Source of the DNA: Parus major
Taxonomy: Eukaryota; Chordata; Aves; Passeriformes; Paridae
NCBI RefSeq assembly: GCF_001522545.3
Contig: NC_031768.1
Span: 86,843,144 to 86,907,143, forward strand
Direction: 5' to 3'
DNA: 64,000 bases
Made by a program: the position numbers and the translations under genes. How positions within the stretch are numbered: position 1 is the first letter of the stretch; each line of letters begins with the position of its first letter. Of the stretch, positions 1 through 13,399 are shown one piece after another. The notes under the pieces were generated by a model, which saw only the letters and a program-made list of their open reading frames with translations, did not search any database and was not told the origin of the DNA.

Positions 1-79
1 GCCTCTAAGTGTTGGGCATAAGGAGGTTTCATGTGTCTCGGTTCCCCAAAAGTCCTCATGGTGGACGCTCTCTCACCAG
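1..79 (+). other. CASP2: CASP2 intron, 3' end only
   Basis: This is the tail of a CASP2 intron. It ends in a pyrimidine-containing acceptor (ctctcaccag, AG at 78-79) immediately before the penultimate coding exon. The upstream exons, including the one with the catalytic cysteine, lie outside the window. Confidence 0.75.
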
Positions 80-189
80 GCACTGCAGCCATGCGAAACA
101 CCAAGCGTGGGTCCTGGTACGTCGAGGCTCTCACCTCAGTGTTTGCAGAGGACTCCCAACACACTCATGTGGCTGACATGCTGGTGAAG
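80..189 (+). CDS. CASP2: Caspase-2, penultimate coding exon (partial gene)
   Basis: This exon encodes part of the small (p12) subunit of caspase-2, an initiator cysteine protease activated by dimerisation in stress and DNA-damage complexes. The first two bases finish a split glycine codon. The exon then reads [17 protein letters not shown] and continues to VADMLVK. The RNTKRGSW stretch is the conserved caspase loop that helps form the substrate pocket, and the text closely matches vertebrate caspase-2 as I know it. The acceptor AG is at 78-79 and the donor is GTAAAG at 190. The exon ends in phase 0 and joins the exon at 761, whose reading continues the family sequence. The ATG at 31 is in the intron and is not a start. 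Confidence 0.93.
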
Positions 190-760
190 GTAAAGCACGA
201 GGGCATTTATTCTCCCACTCCTTCCTGGTTTTTGAAGGGCTTTCTATTGCTTCAAAATGCTAGGATTAATCTAGTGCTATTAAATCACTTATTCTTGCCT
301 GGTTTGTAGAAAAATTACAGTTCTTTCCTCGTTCTTATTTATTTATTTATATGCAGTTCCACAGCAGTTTAACTCAAGTAAAGATGCTGTTTCCTTGACT
401 CCTTCTGTTTCATTTGTGTGGTTGCATAGTGAAAGAATTCCTTTTCTTCTATAGAAATAGCTTTTGTTTTCAGGTGAATTAATTCCCTGAACATGTAGAC
501 AACATAGCTGCAAAAGCACCAGTACTCATATAGGGTAAATTCTGAGAAGTGGAGGAAGGAGTAGTGAAAAAAGCAGTGTGACCACAGCAACTTGAGCTGC
601 TGTGGAACTGCACCCTAGTTCTTTATCCTTCTTATAGTTAGGGGGCTACTTAATACATTAAACATAATTATCTGTGAGTACAGAAAGAAATTGCATTTTT
701 CTTCTGTCCTTTTAATCCCTCCAGTTACTCAAATTTATTTTTTTTTAATTTCACACCTAG
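190..760 (+). other. CASP2: CASP2 last intron
   Basis: A 571-bp GT-AG intron between the last two coding exons. It ends in a T-rich tract and cctag at 756-760. I see no further gene or recognisable repeat in it. Confidence 0.85.
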
Positions 761-895
761 GTGAATAGGCAAATCAAGCAACGGGAAGGTTATGCCCCAG
801 GCACCGAATTTCACCGCTGCAAGGAAATGTCAGAATATTGTAGCACACTCTGTCGAGACCTTTACCTGTTTCCTGGCTATCTACCAGGAAAATAA
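761..895 (+). CDS. CASP2: Caspase-2, last coding exon and C-terminus
   Basis: The exon starts in phase 0 and reads [17 protein letters not shown], then [20 protein letters not shown], and ends FPGYLPGK with a TAA stop at 893-895. This is the end of the p12 subunit, including the beta-strand and tail that support the dimer interface in caspases. The match to caspase-2 is close, including the run of cysteines ([14 protein letters not shown]). The C-terminal few residues differ from the mammalian tail, as expected for a poorly conserved end. No frameshift or internal stop is seen. Only 82 residues of the protein are in this window, because the catalytic histidine and cysteine are encoded upstream. 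Confidence 0.95.
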   Translation: MNRQIKQREGYAPGTEFHRCKEMSEYCSTLCRDLYLFPGYLPGK

Positions 896-2695
896 CCTTG
901 CCAGCTCTGTTTGAAGAGAGACACTGCCAAAGCTGAACTTTGACCATGGATATCTGTTTTCACTCTTACAAGCTGTGACATAAGATGTGCAAGCAAGCAG
1001 TGCCAGTATAATTCTTTGTCTTTTTCAAAAATCAACTGGCAACTCTCCTTGTAATCTGACTCAGTTCAGGGTTTAAAATTCTAATATCCCAATTGGCTCT
1101 GTTTGTATAGAAGGTGATGGAAAGAAGATCAGCGTTGGAACTGGAAAGAAGTGGGAACATCCTTTGGAAGGAGATGTAAGGACATTTTTAAACAAAGTGA
1201 AAATGGAAATGGACTACTAGTACAGTTTTTAAGTTAAGCCTTTCTGAAAGGAAAATCAGTCAAAAGATGCTACTTATGCTTGTACTCTAATGATTTTAAA
1301 TACTTTCTGCATGATTCTTCATACAGGACAGTGGACTCCTGTGCACATTAGAAAAGGGCTCCTTATGAAGGAGAATCCTCCCCCTCTCTAAAATGCAGTT
1401 ATTGTTCTCAGTACATAACACTTTACGTTTCGATCACTTAAAAGTCTATTTTTCTACGTGTCTTCTATAGCCAAGTCATCAAGAAAACTACAAGATATCC
1501 CAGATTATCAGCAAAACACAGACATATATGCCTGGCATATAAATGACCAGACACCTAAATACACATAGACAAATATGCCTGCATAAGGCATTCCAGAAAT
1601 AGTTTTGAATCTAGAAATTCTAGATGAACTCCCCTTGGTCCCAAGAGTGAGCAACTGCATGGACTATTCCTTTTGAGGAATTTGTTTGCCATAGTACTTG
1701 TTTGTCACAATAGACATTCAGTCCTCCAGCTTCTCAGGAGTCTATAAATTGCACTGTACAACTGAAGCCCCAAAACTACAGTCTTGTGCAAGAGGATCTT
1801 TTTTCTTTTTAATTAACAGAAATATTCAAGGCAGCTCTTCACAGTCTAAGCATGTTGCTTGGAGTATTTATCACTGCAGTTTTCTCCCCTTTTAAATGAG
1901 AGGGAAGAGTTTTACATTATTGTCCAGTTCTGTGAGTTTTCTTTCTTAATCCATGATCATTTAAAAGAGTAATCTGTCACTTCTTATGGAAATTCCTGAC
2001 ACAGTCTTATCATGTTATAATTTGTGTCCTGCTGTGTCCAACTGTAGTTTCTCTCACTCCATAGGATGTGGGAGATGGGCATTGTTCTCTTTTTGTGGTA
2101 GACCCTAAATCCTGAGATACTGGATTACATATGGACTACAGGTAGCTCACTTCAGTCCATTTTGTAGCACTAAGTTGGCAGAGTTCCTGGCTTTTTTTAA
2201 ATGTAAGTATAGTTTTTAAAGTATATTTTTCAGGATAGAATTATGAATAGGAAGTACAAAGATATATGGAGGGAGGCTGGAAAACTAGGCATGTGCTCTT
2301 TCTATTATTCTGCCTAGGAAATGAAGGCTGTGTTTCCTCCAGCTGGCAAAGGTGCAGCATTAACAGGTATCCTGTATTTATCCTACACACAATGTGATGA
2401 ACAGAACAAGAATCATACTTGCCAATTGGTGCCTTACTCTGAAGTCTAATATACCAGTTTAGGGGCTCCTGTACCTCCCTGGAGTATAAACAGTGTCTTC
2501 CTGAGTGCTCCCTCTGTAAAATGGTGCAATATTTTACAGATAGGTTTATTGATGAAGCAGTCCATTCTGATGGATTAAATTTCTGTAGGATTGCATCAAG
2601 TTGCATAATCACTGCCACTTTTGTATATCTTTTTTGTATAATTGTATTTTACTGCCTTGAGGTGTCAAAATAAAGAATTTTTGTTTGATTAATCT
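896..2695 (+). other. CASP2: CASP2 3' untranslated region (probable extent)
   Basis: The AT-rich sequence after the CASP2 stop has no supported coding region. The best polyadenylation signal is the AATAAA at 2669-2674. It is followed by a T/G-rich stretch, so cleavage near 2690-2700 would give a 3'UTR of about 1.8 kb. The end is inferred. Confidence 0.5.
2669..2674 (+). terminator. CASP2: Polyadenylation signal AATAAA, probable CASP2 3' end
   Basis: A canonical AATAAA lies in the context gtcaaaataaagaattttt. It is followed within 30 bases by tttgtttgattaatctgtgt, which suits a downstream GU-rich element. Confidence 0.5.
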
Positions 2696-5600
2696 GTGTC
2701 TTCCATTAGGAGAGTTACACCTCTGCAGAAATGGAGGTTCTACGTAAAGAGAGTCTTGTGTGATTTCATGAAATAGCACATCCCAGAGGGGGTTTTGAAG
2801 CCTGCTACTTACAGCTGCAACCACTATGAGCTGCTTGTAAATTTTGGTAACACCTGGGCCAAAGACTGATACATTAATAGAGATACGAGGCAGAACCACC
2901 AAGTAGGAGCTGATGATGTGCTTCAGCACATAAAATACTGACCTTGGGAAAATTTTGAGCTTGGTGTTTTTGAAGGAAAAGGTGTCAAAATGAAGGGTTC
3001 CTGGAAAAGAAGAGTTTTGGAGGGAGGAAGAGACTGAAAAGAAAATGAAGATACCATCTGTCAGAGCGATTCTGGAAGTGGAGGAAGGTCCAGGGGATCA
3101 GAGAGCTGCATGGGAAGGGATGCCAGGGAATGCGTAGAGGCCTGATGCATAAAGCCCAGGACTTGTAACTGGGAGCAGCTGTACAACACAGAACTTTCTG
3201 TTCCACCTTCACAAGTAAGCCATGATCTTACTGCTGGGCAGGGAAGCTGAGATCAAAGTAATGCACCTGGGAGAAACTCAATTAGTGTGAAATAAGGTAG
3301 AAGCTCTGTTCTTGTAAGCTCTAAAAATAATCCCCAGCCTCCACATCCACTAGAGGTTGCAATTTACCCTGTTTCATCCATGACACCTTGAAGAGTTTTT
3401 TCCTGTCTTCCATTATCTCTTTTTAGTGAAAGAGTACATTGGTTTATTAAAAATACTGAATTCTAATACAGGAAATGAAGTACTGATTTTAGCATTGGAA
3501 TTACCCACAATTACCTGTGCAGAAAGTGATTCTAGTAGGCCAGAAGATGGAGTAAACAAGATGTTTGTATTAGGTAAGTTCTGAGATACTAGCATAATTT
3601 AGGGAATTACTTTTAATAGCTGGGATAGCAGGGCAATGTTAACAGGTTCACATTTTGTCTGGAAACCAGAAGGATAGGGTCAAGGATTTTATTTGAGATG
3701 GGGAGTGAAAACTGAACCCAGTGTAGAACAATGTATTTTAAAAATCTTGAGTTGCATGAGAATAACATTTATTAACAGAAGAATTCAGTAAAGAAATAAA
3801 TTTTAATTCTAAACTGATTTTGTTTCCCTATTTGTGATTATTAATAGATAGCCAAAGGATTTGATTTTGTAAAAGTAGTTACTGGTCCCCCTAAAAATTA
3901 GGAGGTACAGAATGGTATTGAAAGAGAACATATGCTTCCCAAACATTAAAAGGTTTGGCTGAACATCTATAAAACATCTTACAAAATTTATGCCAAGCTG
4001 AGACTTCTAACATGCACTGTACCTGTTATACTGTTGTATAATTTGTTCTTACCCCTCAGGGTATGAGAATTCTTCACTATATCACAACAGTAAATGATTA
4101 AGTTAGGAGAAGGAAATGCAAGAAGATACTGTTATGTAATAGATTATGTCATCAGCATATGCATACAGAGAACAGTTTCTTTAAAAGGAAGGGAATGAAA
4201 TGGAAATCTCCAGAGAAGTTACAATCAACTTGTCACAGGATCAGCAGCCTTGGTGAGTCTTTTACACTAGGAATGAATGCTATGTCCTACTCAGTGCCAT
4301 TTGGCCTGCTGTTGCTGACTTTGCCACTTCTCATTGAAATCTTTTCTGTTGAAGTTAGATATTCTTTTGTTTCCATTCATCTGCATTTGATATTTGTTTA
4401 TGGGAACTGCTATGTATAACTTGGTCTTCAGACCATATTTTTGCACAAACTGTTTTGCCTGCATGCACAAATTCTGAAGATGACATCTGTGTAATTTACT
4501 ACATCTTTCAAAGAGCTCGGAGTTGCACTCAGATTTCTCTGACTTAGAAAAGTAGATGGAACTGCTGTGGTTTAGGCTGATTTTTTTTTTTAATTTTAAT
4601 TTTCCTTTTGGCTCTCCTAAAAGTTTTTATTTGCAGCTGTGAAAAATAGGAGCAACAGTAATGCCTGCCATAGAAACCATGCTTTGACAAAGGTGAATTT
4701 CACATTGTATTGATAAAATACTTGGATTTGGATTTGTTAGGTACAGGTGGTAAAGAAAAACACAAACTTAACAGCAGTTGGTATTCAGTCACTTGTAAAA
4801 GATGAAAAGGACGCACTGAGCATAGGCTTGAATTTACTAAATGGATTCACACAAAAATAAACACTTAAGGAATTCTATAAACTGCCACTTACTCTTGCAA
4901 GTCTGGCTTGGTTATTCCGCCTGCCCAGCCTGGAAACCCTGGGCTCCATGCCTTAGCAGCTGCACCCAGGACAGGTGCTAGTCCCATCCTAGAGGCTGGG
5001 CAAGAGCAGACACTCCTCCACTCCTGTTTTTAGGACCAGGATGCCAATACCCCTGGTGTGACCAGTTCCTAGCACCAAGTCCCCTCACACTCAGTGAGGT
5101 CTGAGCTCATTGAGTTGGTCCAGAGAGCTATGGCTGCTCCAGCTACTGTTGCTGAGACCACACTTTCTTCAGCTCTTGTCCCAGCACCCCAATCTGACTG
5201 CAGTCACTGGGCCAAATTCACTCATGCCACTCTCACCAGCTGCTGGCACCTCAAACTCACAGCACTCATGTACATGGGATAATGACATTTCATGGAAAGA
5301 TAGTTAAGAATGCATTTAATATGAAGACAGACACTGACCAGCCTTGCTTCTCATGAAAGCTGTCCTTTTCCATCTATTCCCCTCATTATTCCTCCCCTGC
5401 CATCTTCCTTCACAGTCCCAGTTCAAATCCTTATGTTCCTCATTTCCCCTCATTTCCTCCTTTGTAATAGTTACAAACTCGAAGCCAACCCTCTCCAAAG
5501 CTGTGAATGTACCTTCTTAATGGCCTGTCAAATAGGGACTCTAGACATTTGGTCCTTTGCATGATCTCTGCTCCTCATTGTTTCTGGGTTCTGGGTATTT

Positions 5601-6209
5601 TTATTTCTGGCTTCCCATTTTCTGCATTGAAAAGCTCCTTGACTGGATAGCTTTAATAAAGGTGACACTTTCACCTTTCACGTGCTCTTACATAACTCAT
5701 ATTTATTTTGTGGGAGAAACAGCTTAGGAAGTGATGATGTTGCTCATTTTTCTTTCTCCCTCAATGAAAAGCTTTACAGATAGCAGATGATAGGAAAAAA
5801 AAAGAAGAAAAAAATTAAGCAGTTTTCTATGAAAAGAACTGTGGCCTATATTATCTGCTCCATTCCCCACAAACTTCTGTGCTTGCTGCTGCCTCAGGGT
5901 ACAGCAGACAGTAGCTGTGACTCAGCTGAGGACGTAGCTGTTGCCACAGCTGCTCAGTGCTCTGTTTCTCAAGGCAGTAACTCACAGCAGCAACCTGATT
6001 TTGTCCTTTGTACACTGTTATCTCCTCCTTGCTTTTCTTGTGGCAAAGGCCCAGGACACACAGAAGGACAAGGGGCAGGTCCTCTCTACTTGGCACCCCT
6101 AAGATGTTCCAAGATCTTCAACAGCCCACAAACCTTTCCTGACTATGCTGTTGAGCTGCTTTAATTGGTTTTATGTATAAGAAATTTGAAATTGATATTT
6201 GAATTCGAA
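2696..6209. other. Intergenic, no gene recognised
   Basis: Only short, stop-bounded reading frames are present. Composition is AT-rich apart from a somewhat GC-richer patch at about 4910-5270 and a pyrimidine-rich patch at about 5330-5480. I recognise no exon, RNA gene or repeat family here. Confidence 0.6.
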
Positions 6210-6459
6210 ACTGAATTTGAAATTTGAACGGAAACCCAGGAGGCTCCATCTGAACATCAGGAGACACTTTCATACCATGAGGGTGCCTGAGAACTGGAGG
6301 AAGTTGCCCAGAGGCTGCAGTCTCCATGCTTGGAGGTACTCAAAAGCCATCTGAATATGGTCCTGAGCAACTGGCTCTAGAAGGACCTGTCTGAGCAGGG
6401 AAATTGGGCCAGATGTCTTCCAGAGCTCCCTTCCAACAACAGCCATTCTGTGATTCTGG
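6210..6459 (+). mobile_element. CR1 LINE 3' fragment
   Basis: The sequence runs through landmarks of the avian CR1 3' region in order: an aacatcaggagacactttc-type segment, gaactggaggaagttgccca, a ggtcctgagcaactggctct-type segment, cttccaacaacagcc, and the terminal attctgtgattctg. The orientation is plus. It is a typical 5'-truncated CR1 copy of about 250 bp. Confidence 0.85.
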
Positions 6460-9400
6460 GTATAAAAGATACTGAGTGCTAGTTATGGCAGGGGATGAAG
6501 GTTCACGAAGGTATGAAGAATGCAAGGACAGCTGTTCATTTGTGGTGAGGCAACCAGCAATAATGGGTATGCTTGAAGAAAAATTGTTAAATGTGAGGAC
6601 AACATACTAGTAATTCATATGAGGAATAGTCTTCCAAGGCCTGCTAGAGAACTTCCCCTCTCAGATGCTGATGCTTCACAAAATTGTCCCTGAAACAGGC
6701 TGTGGGAATAATCCTCTTCAAACTACAGGATTGCGCTCTTGTCTCTAATTCTGCTAATTTGTCATTTCCATCCTTTTCTTCCTTAGTTTCTCTCAGCCAT
6801 CAGTACCCATTTTTCTGTGGTTCCCCACCCTTTCCAAACGGAGTGAAGAGGGCACTGCCTGAGAGAGGAGGAGGAAACGTTACCTCCTGTTAATTTACTG
6901 AGCTGTCCCATTGCCAGCCCAGCAGAGAGAGATTAAAGCAGGGAAGCAGACAGAACAGGAGGGGGCAGGGAGTCTCTGGTTACACTCTCCCTCTGTGTCT
7001 TTCCCTCACCAGTAACCTTCTCTCTCAGGGTGCTCTGAGGGATTTTAGCTGAAGCCTTGTGCCTGTTTCACTCCATGATTTTGCTGGGGAGGGCAGACAG
7101 GAAGACATTGCCCTGAACAACCCCTGCTCCACAGGACGTTGTCTCTGGGGATATGACTGGGGATGCCTCACCAACGAAAGCGTTCCGATACCAAGAAACT
7201 CTGGTGAGTAGGATACCTGCAGCAGCACAGAATGTTTCCTACATGAGAGCTGGCTTCCCTCCTCTGCTTAAGGGGCTGAATGCTTTATTTGCCTACAAAT
7301 ATCCTTCCCTGTTTGCATTAGACAAACTCCGTGAGACCTCTGCCTGAGCAAATGCTCCAATAGTGGCTTCCTTCAAGAGAGAACATGGCCATGTTCTTGA
7401 ATTCCTAATCCCCATGGGTGAAAAATTTACATCACCAGGCAGGTTAAAAAATGCTGGCATGAGTCAGAGCTGAGTCTGCAGAGCTACACAGAAATGCAAC
7501 TGCAGGTTGTGAATGGGTTTCTCTTTCCAAGACAACAGCAGATAAGGCACTGAAACCATTCCCTGCCCTTTGTTACAGCTGCCACAGGAAGTGGTCAGGA
7601 TTCTGCCATAGTGGTGCCTACAGGTGCTGTGAGAACGTGGAGCATGTTGCTCTATGGCATCCTTTGGGAACATCCCAGTGGGATCTTGCACTCTTTTGTT
7701 TTATAGGTATTTGGATGCAGATTCTTGAGCCTCCTTCTGCTTTAGCTACTTTAAGGAGTTCCTGCAAACTAGCAGAAATGAGATTCACTGCATGTCTGTG
7801 AGTCCTCACACTTTACTGGACAAGTGGAGGTAGCAGTTTGTCCTGTGCCTAAAAAGCCTCTTGCTTTGGTCCCTGAAGTGCGAATTAGCCTCCTACAATC
7901 CAGATTGCCTAAGGAACAGCATGAATGAAATCCCAGCCTTTAAAAATGAATAGTGGCCTGTTTGTACCTGAGCATGCAAAATTTTGGTAGCAGTGTTTAG
8001 AAAGAAGCAAGACTCTGTTGGGGCTAAGAAAAAATGAAATCCCATTTTCTTAGAGCTACTGCAAAGAAAGATGGGCACTTTTTTACATGTTGCTCCCTGG
8101 CCTCTTTTGAGCACATCTGAGTAGGGTCTTGGCACTGCTTTGTTTTATAGGTCTTTGGATGCAGGCTGTTGCCACACTTTCTGGTTTCTGTTTCTAGAGC
8201 GCCTGGTTTAGTAAGGAGAAGGTATGATTGTCTTTGGGAGCAGGAGGCTGAGGTGAAGAACTGCAGAGTGGCTTTCAGTCAAAAATATTCTGCTGCTGAG
8301 CACTGCTCATGTGTATGAAGAGCACTTTACAGATGAATGAAGACTCCATTATCTTCAGTGTGACCATATAGCCCTTTATGACTGAAATCTTCATTTCAAG
8401 TCCAGACTTACAGAATTAATATAAATTTCTTAGTGATCCATGCAGGCACATCACAAGCACACACTCTCGACAGAGGTTTATTAAAAATGCTATTTATCAT
8501 ATATGAAGCATTAACATTGCCAAAGGAGCCAGTCAGTACAGTGGAAGGATTAGGATGAATTTAATTTCTTGGCCTGACTTTCTGCATTCAAATATAAAAA
8601 AGAAGCATCCTCAGTGTCAGAATTGAGTAGCATCAACAGTAAAGCATCGAGACTGAGCCTAATATAGGACATAAACGGATTGTCATGACATGTTTGAACT
8701 ATAAACAAACAAGTAATGATTGCATGAGGTACTGAACTGTAAGGAAATACTACAAACCCAAATAAAAGCAGTGGTAAGAAAGAGAGCATGAACCAGAAAA
8801 AGATGCAGTAGTGAGTATGCTACTTGGATAAAATGGCTATATTTCTTCTTCATCTATAAAAAACACATGGATTGCTACAATTTTCAGTTTTAGCTTCTTG
8901 GTGTAGAGCTAGACTAGTCAGAGAAAATAGACTAATAAGAGTTTTCTTGAATGCTTGTGGGAAGACACAGCTAGCACCAGATTTCTTGAGTTCAAAGAGC
9001 GTGAGTTGTATAACTTGAGCTACAGCAAATCTTTGACAAAATATTTGTCCATTACTAAATAGCTATTTGTGAGAGAAAGAAATACAATGTATTGCTTTAT
9101 ATTAATTTATTCATAAATTTAACCTAAATACTTGCCACTGAGAGCTTTTCTAGGTCTTCTGGGCAGAACAGGATTGTGTAATAAAATTTATCTGTTTGAT
9201 TCCTTGAGTACCTGCATAGGTAAACCCCAAATGACTAGTTCTTTGTTGAATTCAATTTATCCCCATCCCTGATAAGCTTTATGATAAGGTGGCAGCCATG
9301 CCATGACCCATTTCATTAGAGATTACTCTAAAGTTAGGAATTCTTCATGAATGACCATATATACTCGAGTCCTTAGGGATCACAATCAGAATAGCAGCTA

Positions 9401-10087
9401 GTTACTGGAGCAGGTATTTGCTGGCTCTAATCCAGGAATTAGTGCTAAGAAGGCACTGAATCACTAATCTCAACTGAAGATAAATTATTTCTCAAAACAA
9501 GCAAAATTAAGAACATTTATAAGGATAATGCAGCAAGTGAAAAAAGGACTGTAATTCTGGATGTTGTTGCCTCAAGTGTTGTTGCCAGACGCTCTCAGGA
9601 CTTGAGAATCTTAGCAATTTACACCTTAAAATGCTATCTTTAGGAGCAGGCTCCTCTCAAGTATCAGCACTACATCTGTTCACTCCATGTACCCAGTCAT
9701 GTTAGTTCGTTCTTGTTTAGTGAGCGAACAGAAGCAGAGAGCACTTCTGAACTAATGCTGCACACATCAGTTTTCAGACATAAAGCCACCACTGCTCTCT
9801 GGGCATGCTGCTTGGTCATAAAAGACATACAGTAGGTCATTGCTTGGTTCCAAAGACTGTAGGAATGGCTGCTATTTTCTTCTGATTTAGAAAACCTATT
9901 GCAGTGTCACAATCCATGGGCAAAGTCACTTAAGAAGCCTGTGTATCTTGAGATGAAAAGCTGCTGGTTAGCCTTCAAGGTCACAAACCATCTACATGAG
10001 ACTGCTGATACGTCAACTGGCCATTTCTTGTCCTTAAGTCCCTTCTATGACTGAAGTATCTGTGTGTGTTTATATATTGTGGCCACT
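6460..10087. other. Intergenic, no gene recognised
   Basis: No coding region or RNA gene is supported. Two short segments, about 7686-7760 and 8131-8220, resemble each other (both contain a tttgttttataggt..ttggatgcag core) and may be an old local duplication. Around 8360-9540 the sequence is strongly AT-rich. Confidence 0.55.
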
Positions 10088-10153
10088 TTATTTTTTTTTT
10101 CTGCTCCTGGCTCTTCTTTTTTTCTTTCTTTTTTTTTTTTTTTTTCTTTTTTG
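10088..10153 (+). repeat. T-rich simple tract
   Basis: Long runs of T are interrupted by single C residues, with one run of about 20 T at 10126-10145. It is low-complexity sequence and the frames open across it are artefacts of composition. Confidence 0.85.
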
Positions 10154-10927
10154 CCATTTCCAATAATCTCTTTTAGCTATTTGTTTCCCAGGTGTTCATT
10201 GCCTGTTTGTCACTTGCTCTTTTACCCTTCCTTTGTTACCCTCACATACCTTCTCCTCACTCTTGTGTTCTGCTGTGTCTCCTCGATTTGTTTCTCTGCT
10301 GTTCTTGCTCTCAGTATACGAGGCCAAGTGTTAGGTTTCACAGCTGTGTTTTTCTCTGTGCCTTCCTCACATCACTGCCATTGGATTCTGTTCTAAAAAT
10401 ATCCCATGTGACCCTTTCCCTGTGCTGTCCCAAGGCAGAGAGGGGATTCTCCCCAGCTCCCCTCTCCTCTTTTTATTTTTGAAAGTGTTGTCAATCATAC
10501 AGAAAGGAATGTTAGAAGGCAGAAGACACCTGGGTAACTGAGGTCATGAGAAAGATCACTTGTGCAGATTTGTATTGCCAATTCCAAAGCTAGAGAGGAC
10601 AAAAGATGCAGATGAACATGGGGCCAAATTGTACATGGCAAGATGTAGGCTTCTGACAATGACAATGGAAAAAATAAAAAGGAAATCTTTCTTCAGTCCA
10701 CCTCTGCATGGGAGAGATGTTCAAGGCTTCCCTATGTGTTTAAGAGATGGGGATAGGAATTTTTGCTATATTTTGCTGTGATCTTAAGCTCTGCTGTGAG
10801 AGCTAGCATCTTCTTGAGGAAATTTTCTCATTTACAGTTTGTATTGCTAGCATGCCTGGTCTCCATCGTTCTATTAATAATTGACGTTTGCCTGCCAGTA
10901 TTTTGGTTTTGTCACCATCAAAGCAAA
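10154..10927. other. Intergenic, pyrimidine-rich then mixed
   Basis: The stretch at about 10154-10480 is C/T-rich, which leaves two frames open at once. That argues against coding. I see nothing identifiable. Confidence 0.5.
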
Positions 10928-11180
10928 AAACCAAGAATCACAGAAAGATCTAGAATGCAAGGGAACATTGGCAGTATCCAGTCCAGCCCCCTGTTTGGTT
11001 ATGAATTTCCTTGTTCCAAGTCATGGCTGCTGCCTCTTGCATCTTCCTCGTGCCTCTCTGAGGAGAGCCTGGTGCTGTCTTGTTTATACCCTCCCTCTGG
11101 GTGTATTTGTGTTTGCTGTTGGCAAATCAGTCTCTTCTCTGGGGTGAATAATCCCTGCTCCTTCAGCTTCTCCAGTCAAC
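10928..11180 (-). mobile_element. CR1 LINE 3' fragment, minus strand
   Basis: Read on the plus strand the copy starts with agaatcacagaaagatctag, passes gtccagccccctg and ctgctgcctcttgcat, and reaches gaataatccctgctccttca. These are degraded landmarks of the reverse complement of a CR1 3' end. Divergence is high and the inner border is approximate. Confidence 0.6.
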
Positions 11181-13399
11181 CATCCAGGCAGGACTTCCTG
11201 AGGTGACACCCACAGCTGCACACACATTCTATATATTCCTGACTTAAAGACCTTTCCCATGGAGAAAGTCTGGTTTCACAGCAGCATGTGCAACAGAAAT
11301 GACACCAAAGGCTTTGCCTTGCCTGGCTGTTGCCCACGTTGTACTGAGCTATGGGAGCAGTTATAACCCCACAAGAGCAGGCTGCCTGCAGACACCATAC
11401 CCTGGATACCATCATCCCATCGTCTGCTACTTGCAGAAAAGTATCTTTTTTGATCCATTTCCCACATAATTCAGCTACTGGGCCCTGTTGTGAAGGTGTC
11501 CAAAATTACATTTCCATGAATTGTACAGGCCTCCTGCCCAAAGAAATAAATTCCAAGGGCTGGCAGCATGCCAATTGGTCTAAATGTTGCCTCTGATCTT
11601 GTGCTGTAAAAGGTACAAAAATTTGCTCATGTGTAAATGGCATATGGGGGTATCCCACATTTGTATGAAACCTAATAGGGTAGCTGCATGCTATAAGCTT
11701 TTTTTATATGGACAAAGAAAATACATTATTGCTTTGACATCTGGTGTGTGTTACTTTGGCAATACAGCAAATTAAATTATTTCAGGCAAGTTTGGGGTAG
11801 GGGGTATATGTGTAGAAGAACCATGTACTAGAATTCCTGACATTAAAAAAAGACAACTTGTTGCTAGTATAATTCTCAACAATGGCAGTAGAGGTGCAAC
11901 TGGAATACAGAGATTACTGCCCCAGCTGTACAGCAGGTGGCACACAAAGTATGGTAGATGAGAAATAATTCATCAATACATGCTCATGTACAGAAATGTA
12001 TGGTAAATAAAAATCCTCAGGGTAAAGTCAACTATCTTCAGTTGTGAATCTCCACAAAAACACAGCAGAGAACTTGGGCATGCGGAAGAGAAGCTGGCAG
12101 TAAGCACAACATAAAAATAAGGTTTTTTGTTAATGTTTACTTTAGAAAAGTAGGAGGATGTTGCTGTTGTCAGTATTGGTGGAACAGCTTCCACGTACCT
12201 GTATGATACAATGATCACTGTTAACTTGTTTATACAGAGGCAGGACAGACAAAAGTTTAATAAAGCTGGACATTAGAACCTGCTTATTTTAAATGTTCAT
12301 ATTTACTATAAAGTGACCAGACTTTTTGGCAGAACCAGATTTCATTGCTGTTTCTTTGCATGGGAAGACATAATGTTTTTGTATTCGTTAATCACACGAT
12401 TCTCAACACAGAACAAAGAGGCAGCAGAGAGATCCTCCACATGTTGTGACTGCAACAAACACTTTGGTCTTTGGACCTTGGTAAGGACATAGTCAAAGTT
12501 AAAGGATTTGCTCAGGTTTTTAAAACTCAGCCATTTATCTCTGCAACAAATTCCTGCCTCTTGGCGGAGAAATTGATTCTTACTTGTTCTTAAGTGAACC
12601 AAGTGGCTGTTGGGATTGACAGTCATCCATTTCCACAACGTATTTGTAAAAGGTCATGGATCAGGAATGTTTGCCTATCATCTATCAGCACTGAGAGTGG
12701 ATTCCAGAAGCACATAAAAACACAAAGCACCTCCATCTATTGCACAGTGCTATTGCGAGTGTGCCACGTACAGTTTTTCAAAGGAAGTCAAATACCTGTA
12801 GCTTTAAAAACTGACAAAATACATGCAGTATGTTGTTTTCTGTTTTGGTGCTGTGAGGAAACATTACTTTGTGCCACCCCAAGTTTGTTTCAGATGGCAG
12901 TTTGTCCAACTAGTCTTACCTGTGCATAGTCTAGCATACTCATCCTTTGATTATGTGTAAACTACTATAGTGACTATGGATGTCTATATCCTGAGACTTG
13001 GTGTTACCCGTATCTCTACTGGGACACTGAAGAGAAGAGAATTTGCCTGAAGACCAGTCACAGAGGTTGACAAAGTATTTAACTGTGAGGAGGAACACGC
13101 TGCTTTTAGCAGGTGTAAAAAAATAACTATCTATTTTTGAGTATGTGGTCAGCCCAGGACTGACCACAGGCATGCAAGCAGATTTCAGAATTAGATGATA
13201 CTTTCTTCAGACCACTGGAAGTGGTCATGTTCTTGCAGCAGCAAGAGCAGGGCACAAGCAATCCAGGAGGTTTCTGGAGTGCATTGCCAACAAGTTCATA
13301 ACAAGATAATAAAAGAGACAGCAAGAGAAGGTGCTCTGCTGGACCAGAAGAGGAAGGATGGGTTAGGGATGTGAATATCCAGGACAGCTTCTGGATTTG
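11181..13399. other. Intergenic, no gene recognised
   Basis: I found no exon-like segment, RNA gene or confidently classifiable repeat. Reading frames are short and unconserved in appearance. Confidence 0.55.

Noticed and set aside
31..309. A 92-codon frame starting at an ATG at position 31
   Set aside because: The middle is the CASP2 penultimate exon. The start lies in the upstream intron and the end runs through the donor into the next intron, so it is not a separate gene.
10064..10482. Two overlapping 96-110 codon frames with hydrophobic translations
   Set aside because: They lie across a T/C-rich tract that lacks stops by composition; no conserved domain and two frames open at once.
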